Assembly (NCBI GenBank): GCA_903822375.1
Contig: CAIJOU010000771.1
Location: forward strand, 1 to 5,490
DNA: 5,490 nucleotides
Reading direction: 5' to 3'
Source: Candidatus Hydrogenedentota bacterium
GTDB lineage: Bacteria; Hydrogenedentota; Hydrogenedentia; Hydrogenedentales; CAITNO01
Position numbers and translations under genes: made by a program. The stretch's first letter is position 1. The number at the start of each line of letters is the position of its first letter. Below, in pieces: positions 1-5,490 of the stretch. Under the pieces are notes generated by a model that was not told where the DNA came from, searched no databases, and was given only the letters and a program-made list of their open reading frames with translations.

Positions 1-83
1 CCTGCCATCGGTCCTTGTCACCAAGCATCGCATGTCCTCCAGTTGCGATACTAGTATATCACAAATATGCACCAATGCAAGGG
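1..83. other. Short downstream spacer without a recognisable gene
   Basis: This stretch follows the stop of the membrane protein gene and contains no ORF of note. A six-base inverted repeat (ATCGCA at 27-32 and TGCGAT at 44-49) is present but lacks a following T run on the minus strand, so I do not call a terminator. Composition near 50-80 is AT-rich. Confidence 0.6.
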
Positions 84-515
84 TTATTCAACAGGTCCAG
101 CGTCCCCATTTCCCCCGGGGTATCCCCATGTCGTAACAAGTAGTGCAACCACGCCCAGCCAATAGCCCAAGATACCACCGAAAAACATGAACGGAATGCC
201 AAACACGGGGATAAATGACACTGGGACGCTTCCCACCAGCGTTCCTCCGATTAGAAACAGTGCGGTAGCCCATAGTGGCTTTCGAAAGACAAGCCAATGT
301 GTTACGGAGTAGAACACCAAGCCGATGATAGCGCCAGCGTGAGCACCCAGATTAAGTCCATCTCTGGGTTCTTCCCCAATCATTGAACAGGAGATATAGC
401 CCACTAGGCCCCCGACTGCGGCACCTACTAAGATCGCGAGGCACGACAGAATGAGGTACCGAATCAGAAACCTAGTGCATGTCTCGAACAACACTCTATT
501 CCAGACCGAACTCAT
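84..515 (-). CDS. Small four-helix membrane protein, candidate immunity protein for the Rhs tip
   Basis: I do not recognise a named family. The start chosen is the ATG at 515-513, which overlaps the TGA of the Rhs gene as ATGA, giving 143 residues and a TAA stop at 86-84; an in-frame ATG at 536 would add MLRGKRN. Hydrophobic segments lie near residues 17-44, 56-78, 82-100 and 104-129. Charges fit the positive-inside rule with both ends in the cytoplasm: Arg7, Arg16 and Arg20 precede helix 1, the acidic loop GEEPRDG follows it, and Arg78-Lys79 sit between helices 2 and 3. The helices are rich in small-residue motifs (GAAVGGLVG, AGAIIG, GGILG) that favour tight helix packing. No signal peptide or enzyme motif is visible. 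The overlap implies translational coupling with the Rhs gene, and GC content (about 52%) matches the Rhs tip rather than the Rhs body. The likely role is immunity against the adjacent tip, perhaps one acting at the membrane; an unrelated small membrane protein is the alternative. Confidence 0.8.
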   Translation of the reverse strand: MSSVWNRVLFETCTRFLIRYLILSCLAILVGAAVGGLVGYISCSMIGEEPRDGLNLGAHAGAIIGLVFYSVTHWLVFRKPLWATALFLIGGTLVGSVPVSFIPVFGIPFMFFGGILGYWLGVVALLVTTWGYPGGNGDAGPVE

Positions 516-3500
516 GTTCCGCTTCCCGCGTAGCATCTGCTAAGTCTTATTCCAATATCGATCACCTGAATCAAACCTGCTATTGTTCCGTACTTCGCGT
601 CAGCCGCAGCATAGCAAGGTTTGTGTGCTTCCTCTCCGGTTATTCCTTTGTCCTTCATGCACGCAAGACAACCTCGAACCGCTTGGTCCCACGGAGTCTC
701 GCCGGCGTTTTCACAAACACATTTCGCATCATAGTTCCTGAAGGTATCCGAATCTCCATACTTCGAGCAAACCCCAGAACTCGCACTTGCAGGCGGTGCA
801 TTTCCGCAGTCATCACAACTTGCCCCGCCGCTACCCGGAGGGGGCGGTGGTTGACGTCTGGTCCCATTTGGCTGCGGTGTCCTATCCATAGGCAGTGCGG
901 ATCGGCCAAATGGATCCCCCAAACCCACTGGATCATCCTTAGAATACGCATACACATTCGGCCCATCGACCATGCCGAGCGGGTCGCGCGTGATCCAGCG
1001 GCCCCAGCCGGCGGCGTAGTCGCGGTAGGCGGCGTGGAAGAGCAGCGCGTTGGGGTCGTTTACATGCAGTGCGTAGTCCCGTGGCACGAGGTCGTAACTG
1101 GCGATCTTCTCACCATAGGGCCCAAAATCATCCCGCCCGGTCAGGCCTTTGTTCCACCAGCGCCAGACGCGGGTCGAGCCCAACTGATCGTGATAGGCGT
1201 AGGCGAGCGCACCGCCCGAGATCGCGCCAAAGGCGTAGGCGAGCCGCTCGCCCACCTCCGCGCCGGGTGCGTAGACATTGGTTCCCGTCAGATTTCCGCT
1301 GCCGTCCTCCTCATCAATGGTGTTCCAGCCGCGATCATAGCGGTAGACCTTCATGGACGCGGCCGTGGTGCGGGAATAGAGCCGCCCATCGCCGCGGTAC
1401 TGCAACGTCTCTGCCGTCTCGCCGCCGAAGTTGCTGGCGAAGCTGTACAGCCTGCCGCCGTAGCGGTAGCCGTAGGTGGCGCTGTTCGTGCCCTGTGTCC
1501 GCGTGGCGAGGCGGCCCCAGCCGTCATAGGTCCGCGTATCCGGCGTGCCGCCGCCCACGGTCATGCTCGTTTGCTCGTTGGCGTCGTTATAGGCAAACAC
1601 CGTCGAAGTCGAACTGGGCGGCGAGGCCACGGTGAGCGACTTCGAAGTAATGTTGTTTGCCACATCGTAGTAATACATGAAGAGGCGCTGGGCAACGCCC
1701 TGCGCGTCCGCCATTGTGCCGTACGTCACCCGGTGCCGCGCGTCGTACCCGTAGGAGAAGTACGAGCCGTCGGCGTTCGTCACCCGCGTGATGTTCCCCT
1801 CGTTGTTTAGCGTGAACGTGAAGGAGTCGAGCACGGTGTTGTTCGACGCGTCTTTGTGCACAATCGAGGTCAACCGGTGCCGGGTGTCATAGCCGTACTC
1901 CGTGCGCGTACCGTTCGGATGGGTGTACTGTGTCTTCTGACCGAGATTATTGTAGTCGAAGTTCCATACCTTGCTGCCTGGCGCGGTGATGGTGTCAAGC
2001 CGTCCCGTGTCGGTATAGGTGTAGGTCGTGGTCTGTCCGTTCGGATCCGTCATGGACGCAATATGCCCCGCTGCGTCATAGGTATAGCTCAGCGTCTTTG
2101 CGTCGGCATAGTCCTTCTTTGTCAACAGGCGTCCGGCGTCATCGTAGGCGAACTGGATGCCGAAGCTGCTGTTCACCCAATCGGCGATCTTGGTTTGCCG
2201 TGCTGCATTATCGTAGGTGTAGTCCGCGTCGTAATAACTTGCACCAGTCCAGTAACGGGTTTTCGTGAGCAGTCCCGTGGTGGCGCTGTAGGTGTATTCA
2301 ATCGGGTCGGTGCCCGCCGTACTGCCCGCACCGGTCTTCGTAACCCGACCCGCGCTGTCATAGTAGTTCTTCACGTATTTGTACAAGGGATCAGCCGTAT
2401 AGTTTAGCCAACCCGCACCCAGATAGTAGTAGCTCGTCACTTTGTTCCGTTCGTCGGTCACACTGGTTTTGTTGCCCATAGTATCATAGGCATAGGACAC
2501 GGTGCCCACCGGGTCTGTGCGGGAGGCGAGCCGCCCCATGTGATCATAGGTCATGGTGGTCGTGTGCCCGCCCAGGTCGATGGTGGAGGTCATTCGACCC
2601 AGCGTGTCGTACGCGAAGGTCGTTGTGTTGGAGGAACCCGACGGCGCGGTGATGCTGGTCAGGCGCTCCATACCGTCATAGGCGTAATCCGTTTCCATGC
2701 CCGCCGGATCGGTGACCTTGGTCACCTTGCCCGCGGCGTTGTACTGAAAACTGGTCACGTTATTCAGCGCGTCGGTGATGGTGGCAATCTGGCCCAGCCC
2801 GCCGCAGCCGCAGCCCTGGCCGATGTAGGTGTACGAGGTCGACTTGCCCAGCGCATCGGTGCGCTGCGAGACGCGGCCTTCGCTGTCATAGGTCATCGTC
2901 GCGGTCTGGTTGAGCGGGTTGGTAACGCTCGTGACATTGCCCGACGCATCATAGCCGTAGGTGGTCACCTTGCCCAAGGGATCGGTGACGGTATAGATCT
3001 GTCCCGCCGTGGTATAGGTGTACTGATAGCCGTTCGTGCCCAGGGATGGATGTTTCATCTGAATCAACCGGCCCTGTGTGTCATAGAAGTACTGCGTGAC
3101 AAGCCCGGCCGGGTCGGTCATTGTGGTCGGCAGCAGTCCCGTGGCGCTGTCATAGGTCCACGAGGTCACCATGTTGTTGCCGTTTGGCCCGGTACCGGTG
3201 ACGGAAGCCACTTTGCCTTGCGCCGTGTGCGTATAGGACGCATACAGCGCTATGCCGCCACTCGTATTCGTCGGATAATACACCGCGGTCAGGAAGTGAT
3301 CGGTGTTGTAGGAATAGGACCATTGCTGATAAGCACCGCCGGTGGGGGTGACGTAAGACCTTATCCAATCGGAGGCGAAGCCGTACCAGTCCTGCATGTA
3401 CATCACTTTTGAAATCGCCACATCGTTCGTGTCGTAGTTCGTGATCGTGGTGGTGGTATCAGAATATCTCCGCACGAACACCGTTTTCTGCACGCCCGCC

Positions 3501-5490
3501 TTGGTGGCGGTAACCGTCAACGGTTGATCACCCCATGGACCAAAAGTGCCCCAGACGTAGTCGATGTCCGCCCATTGGCCGTCGCCGTTGGTGCAGCCGC
3601 TGAGCATGAAAGAACCCGGGTAGTTCGGGTCGCTGTAATAGGAATACCCGGGATCGTTGGAGTATTCGCCGTCGCTGTCCCTGTCCACCTGCACCAGATT
3701 CTCGTCCGAATCGTAGGTGTAGGCCACACTCTTCACCATGGTGCTTCCCGACATCAGAATAATATCGTCAATTCTGTTGGAGGTGCCGACATAGGCGAAC
3801 TGGAGATAACGTCCGTCACCACTCGGCGCGTCCATGCGGGTCAGCCGCCCATAGGTATCGTAGGTGAAGGTGATCTGCGCTCCGGAACGATTCTGAATGT
3901 ACATGAGCCGGGCATAATGCTCATCCCAGGCCGTCTCCTTGGCAAAACCGTACTCGGTGCCGTCGGGCATGCGCATCTTCCAACCCAGTTGCCCCGCCTG
4001 CGCGTTCACCAGACGCGTGAGCACGACACCCTGCTCGTCGAGCATGCCTTTGAAGCCGTTACCGTGGGCTTCATGGTTTGGGGGAAGATTGCGCACGTAA
4101 TAGTCTTCATTGGCATTTGCCGCGAAAGTCCTGTCCCCGCTGCAAATGCACCAGTTCGGGTTCGGTATGGTGTTGTACGGCGGGTCCAAGAACTCGCCTA
4201 CGGCGGTACACGTGCCGCCCTGCTGTTCGCAGTGGCGCGTGTAGGTGGCAAAATTGCCCTGTGGATCGTGAAACAGAACAAAGCCATACTGCTGGGAAAC
4301 CTTCAGATACAGATTTGATTCATGGTTCCAGCCCTCGCCGATGTTGTTGAGATAGGCGAGATCGCCCACACCGGACCACTTGGTGGTTCCGCCGCGTTTC
4401 CATCCGAAGGGCGCGGTGAAATTGCGGGTAAACTGCAACTTCATACCGCCCAGAACGGGCACGTTGAAATCAGTTTCATTCGCCACAAAGGTTCCCTGAT
4501 AAAGCATGAATTCAGGATTAACTCCACTGACATTCCCTGCTGCACCCAGCATCGTGCCCTTCGGATTTCCAGAACCCGGAGAGCCATGGGGTGGGGGCGG
4601 ACCGGCGGGACCGTTGGGATTGGGCGGATCGGACGGGCATTTACAGCCGTTGGTGCACGGACAGCGGCCATTGGCGCACTCCGGGTTGTTGCCGTTAGGG
4701 GTGTTATCGCCGCCACGGCTCTGTTCCAGTCTTGCATAATCCAGCAGTTCAGCGACCTGTTGGCGGTCTGACGCCACCAGCGCCTTTCCGTCCCAGCCAA
4801 AGCGCAGCACCGCGTCGTCCTGCCAGTTGGTGGAGCCGTCCACATCCTCAACCAGATAGCCTTTGTCACCCTTGTCGCCCACAAACACGAAGTGGTTCCC
4901 ATGGACATAGGCGATGAAGGGCGGGTCCATTTCGGAGCCGCGCGTCACCTGCACACCGGCCAGCTTTACGCCCTTGGCGTCCGCCGCCTTAATCAAGCCC
5001 GCCATGCTGGTGCCGCTGGCGTCGGTTCCGGCCAGTTGCGCCAGTTCGTCCACACCCGCCTCGACACCCCGTGCGGCAAGCAGCTTGCGCAGCGCCACGG
5101 GACCGCAGACCTGCTGGCCGGGCGCTTGGCCCGCCGCGCTGTTCTTCGCCAGAGTGGTCAGCCCGCCGCCGCGCACCTCGTTGAGCATGCTTTGCGCGTA
5201 TCGCGCGTTGGGACTGTCCGGGAAATCCCGGACAATCTGTTCGGCGAAAAGGTTGCCGGTGTCATAATCCTCGGCGCGGTAGTATATGCGCGCCAGTTGG
5301 CGCAAGGCGTCCCCGGCCAACTCCCCACGCGGGTGTTCCGCCAACAGCTTCTGGTACGCCTCAATGGTGGTGTTGATATCGCCGCCGCCGGCATAGCTGC
5401 TCATGGACTCGAGCGCATAGGCCTTGCCGTATTGGGCATATTCGCGGATTACATCGCTGCATGGGTAGCTCAGCGCATTTTCATACTCGA
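512..5490 (-). CDS. Giant Rhs/YD-repeat protein with TPR-like and C39 peptidase-like N-terminal domains and a Cys-rich C-terminal tip (5' end outside window)
   Basis: The frame is open from the right edge to a TGA at 514-512. The Met at 5404 is unlikely to be the start: 28 more codons are open upstream, they continue the same TPR-like helices, and no Shine-Dalgarno precedes it. Domains (Met 5404 = 1): TPR-like helices up to about 78; C39-like papain fold about 92-210 with Cys100 in QQVCGPVAL, His171 in GNHFVFV and Asp187 in LVEDVDG; Cys/Pro linker 237-285; Rhs N-terminal segment about 300-490 (ETDFNVPVLGG, LQFTRNF); YD repeats about 513-1360; Rhs core about 1361-1500 (DQLGSTR, GRWITRDPLG, NVYAYS, GDPFG); PPPPP linker; tip 1501-1630 with nine Cys. 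In known Rhs and TcC proteins the YD repeats form a closed cocoon around the C-terminal effector, which is cut off at the DP-G core. The TPR and C39 parts may serve assembly, export or processing; that is inference. No signal peptide can be judged because the N-terminus is missing. The next gene overlaps the stop codon. Family assignment is firm, tip activity unknown. Confidence 0.95.
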   Translation of the reverse strand, partial: EYENALSYPCSDVIREYAQYGKAYALESMSSYAGGGDINTTIEAYQKLLAEHPRGELAGDALRQLARIYYRAEDYDTGNLFAEQIVRDFPDSPNARYAQSMLNEVRGGGLTTLAKNSAAGQAPGQQVCGPVALRKLLAARGVEAGVDELAQLAGTDASGTSMAGLIKAADAKGVKLAGVQVTRGSEMDPPFIAYVHGNHFVFVGDKGDKGYLVEDVDGSTNWQDDAVLRFGWDGKALVASDRQQVAELLDYARLEQSRGGDNTPNGNNPECANGRCPCTNGCKCPSDPPNPNGPAGPPPPHGSPGSGNPKGTMLGAAGNVSGVNPEFMLYQGTFVANETDFNVPVLGGMKLQFTRNFTAPFGWKRGGTTKWSGVGDLAYLNNIGEGWNHESNLYLKVSQQYGFVLFHDPQGNFATYTRHCEQQGGTCTAVGEFLDPPYNTIPNPNWCICSGDRTFAANANEDYYVRNLPPNHEAHGNGFKGMLDEQGVVLTRLVNAQAGQLGWKMRMPDGTEYGFAKETAWDEHYARLMYIQNRSGAQITFTYDTYGRLTRMDAPSGDGRYLQFAYVGTSNRIDDIILMSGSTMVKSVAYTYDSDENLVQVDRDSDGEYSNDPGYSYYSDPNYPGSFMLSGCTNGDGQWADIDYVWGTFGPWGDQPLTVTATKAGVQKTVFVRRYSDTTTTITNYDTNDVAISKVMYMQDWYGFASDWIRSYVTPTGGAYQQWSYSYNTDHFLTAVYYPTNTSGGIALYASYTHTAQGKVASVTGTGPNGNNMVTSWTYDSATGLLPTTMTDPAGLVTQYFYDTQGRLIQMKHPSLGTNGYQYTYTTAGQIYTVTDPLGKVTTYGYDASGNVTSVTNPLNQTATMTYDSEGRVSQRTDALGKSTSYTYIGQGCGCGGLGQIATITDALNNVTSFQYNAAGKVTKVTDPAGMETDYAYDGMERLTSITAPSGSSNTTTFAYDTLGRMTSTIDLGGHTTTMTYDHMGRLASRTDPVGTVSYAYDTMGNKTSVTDERNKVTSYYYLGAGWLNYTADPLYKYVKNYYDSAGRVTKTGAGSTAGTDPIEYTYSATTGLLTKTRYWTGASYYDADYTYDNAARQTKIADWVNSSFGIQFAYDDAGRLLTKKDYADAKTLSYTYDAAGHIASMTDPNGQTTTYTYTDTGRLDTITAPGSKVWNFDYNNLGQKTQYTHPNGTRTEYGYDTRHRLTSIVHKDASNNTVLDSFTFTLNNEGNITRVTNADGSYFSYGYDARHRVTYGTMADAQGVAQRLFMYYYDVANNITSKSLTVASPPSSTSTVFAYNDANEQTSMTVGGGTPDTRTYDGWGRLATRTQGTNSATYGYRYGGRLYSFASNFGGETAETLQYRGDGRLYSRTTAASMKVYRYDRGWNTIDEEDGSGNLTGTNVYAPGAEVGERLAYAFGAISGGALAYAYHDQLGSTRVWRWWNKGLTGRDDFGPYGEKIASYDLVPRDYALHVNDPNALLFHAAYRDYAAGWGRWITRDPLGMVDGPNVYAYSKDDPVGLGDPFGRSALPMDRTPQPNGTRRQPPPPPGSGGASCDDCGNAPPASASSGVCSKYGDSDTFRNYDAKCVCENAGETPWDQAVRGCLACMKDKGITGEEAHKPCYAAADAKYGTIAGLIQVIDIGIRLSRCYAGSGT
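515..904 (-). other. Variable Cys-rich C-terminal tip of the Rhs protein (putative effector domain)
   Basis: This stretch follows the last core motif GDPFG (ending at residue 1500). It starts with a basic, Pro-rich linker (RRQPPPPPGSGG) and continues with nine cysteines at 1530, 1533, 1546, 1562, 1564, 1579, 1582, 1597 and 1624, including C-x2-C, C-x-C and C-x2-C pairs. The middle (ETPWDQAVRGCLACM, EEAHKPCYAAADAKYG) looks like a small helical, disulfide-bonded or metal-binding fold. The end contains a hydrophobic stretch, TIAGLIQVIDIGI. I see no recognisable nuclease, ADP-ribosyltransferase or deaminase motif. Position after an Rhs core and lower GC than the body argue for an exchangeable effector; a structural extracellular cap is the alternative. 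Confidence 0.55.
522..527 (-). promoter_or_regulatory. Possible weak ribosome-binding site for the membrane protein gene
   Basis: On the minus strand GGGAAG lies 7-12 bases before the ATG at 515. It is an imperfect Shine-Dalgarno at acceptable spacing and sits within the last codons of the Rhs gene. It supports the 515 start over the 536 ATG, whose nearest purine run (GGAATAAGA) is further from its start. The match is weak, so reinitiation from the overlapping stop may matter more. Confidence 0.3.
1325..3868 (-). repeat. YD-repeat array within the Rhs protein
   Basis: Residues about 513-1360 carry more than twenty degenerate copies of a unit of the form (F/Y)xYDxxGRLxxxTDPxG. Clear copies include FTYDTYGRLTRM, YFYDTQGRLIQM, YGYDASGNVTSVTNP, MTYDSEGRVSQRTD, FAYDTLGRMTS, MTYDHMGRLASRTDP, FAYDDAGRLLTK and YTYDAAGHIASMTDP. 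In the most regular stretch the YD pairs recur every 20-23 residues (818, 839, 909, 932, 953, 973; later 1064, 1087, 1109). On the DNA this shows as repeated plus-strand strings such as gtcatagg and cgtaggtgta about every 60-70 bases. Known YD repeats form beta-hairpin strips that spiral into a hollow shell. Residues about 570-750 contain few clear repeats and look like an insertion or divergent section. Confidence 0.93.
4775..5131 (-). other. C39 peptidase-like (papain-fold) domain of the Rhs protein
   Basis: Residues about 92-210 have the order expected of the C39 family: a Cys-Gly-Pro helix start (Cys100), a helical stretch with a Gly-rich segment (GTSMAGLIKAADAKGV), a PFIAYVHGNHFVFVG strand pair carrying His171, then YLVEDVDG with Asp187 where family members have the Asp of a DP motif. 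The Cys/His/Asp triad therefore looks intact. The oxyanion Gln, usually six residues before the Cys, is not in exact register: Gln93 is at -7 and Gln97/98 at -3/-2. In transporters, C39 domains cut peptides after a double glycine; here there is no ABC transporter in the visible part, so the substrate is unknown and a non-peptidase role is possible. Confidence 0.75.
5171..5490 (-). other. TPR-like helical region at the visible N-terminal end of the Rhs protein
   Basis: The frame from the right edge through residue 78 reads as helical pairs with TPR spacing: AYQKLLAEHPRGELAGDAL and QLARIYYRAEDYDTGNLFAE, followed by FPDSPNARYAQSML. The P-x-S/G-x-x-A turn pattern resembles the TPRs of YbgF/BamD-type periplasmic proteins. 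The 28 codons upstream of the Met at 5404 (including DVIREYAQYGKAYALES) extend this pattern, which is the main reason for placing the real start outside the window. Such repeats normally bind other proteins; the partner is unknown. Confidence 0.7.

Noticed and set aside
27..49. Inverted repeat ATCGCA/TGCGAT, considered as a terminator for the operon.
   Set aside because: Only six pairs with an 11-base loop, and no T run follows on the minus strand.
479..1810. A 443-codon open frame on the plus strand.
   Set aside because: It lies wholly opposite the Rhs tip, core and last repeats. Its product is low-complexity Arg/Val/Ala-rich with no domain, as expected for the reverse of GC-rich YD-repeat codons.
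2540..3412. A 290-codon open frame on the plus strand with periodic GVG/RRG-type repeats.
   Set aside because: Its periodicity is the mirror of the YD repeats on the minus strand. The minus-strand frame shows real family motifs, so this is a shadow.
1325..3868. Regularly spaced similar DNA strings every 60-70 bases, considered as a CRISPR or tandem DNA repeat.
   Set aside because: The similarity is at protein level, units diverge in DNA, and the frame is uninterrupted; these are YD repeats.
3524..4318. A 264-codon open frame on the plus strand.
   Set aside because: Opposite the Rhs N-terminal segment and first repeats, no recognisable motif, no Shine-Dalgarno that I can support.
5402..5404. 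The ATG at 5404 as the true start of the Rhs gene.
   Set aside because: The frame stays open to the window edge, the upstream codons continue a TPR-like helical pattern and no Shine-Dalgarno precedes the ATG.

Overview
The window holds two genes in one operon on the minus strand and almost nothing else. Nearly all of it (5490 down to 512) is a single open frame. It runs off the right edge, so its true start is outside the window; at least 1,658 residues are visible. Read from its N-terminal side, this protein has TPR-like helices, a papain-fold domain resembling the C39 (double-glycine) peptidases, a Cys/Pro-rich linker, an Rhs N-terminal segment, more than twenty YD repeats, an Rhs-associated core ending in DP-G motifs, a proline linker and a cysteine-rich C-terminal tip of about 130 residues. 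Residue numbers in this annotation count from the Met codon at 5404-5402, which is a convenient marker and probably not the real start.

The second gene (515 down to 84) begins inside the stop codon of the first (ATGA overlap). It encodes a 143-residue protein with four predicted membrane helices. An Rhs protein with a variable tip, followed by a tightly coupled small gene, is the usual arrangement of a polymorphic toxin and its immunity protein. Base composition supports this: by hand count the last 480 bases of the Rhs side (481-960) are about 53% GC and the small gene about 52%, whereas 961-1080 is about 70% and samples deeper in the gene are 67-72%. The step falls at the end of the Rhs core, where tips are known to be exchanged. 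The toxin and immunity roles are inferred; neither the tip nor the membrane protein matches a family I can name.

The left 83 bases are a short AT-richer spacer with no gene and no convincing terminator.

Organism: a moderately high-GC bacterium. Giant YD-repeat proteins with TPR and C39-like N-terminal parts bring to mind environmental lineages such as Hydrogenedentota or Planctomycetota, but this is an impression, not a demonstrated assignment. No tRNA, rRNA, mobile element, CRISPR array or plus-strand gene could be supported.
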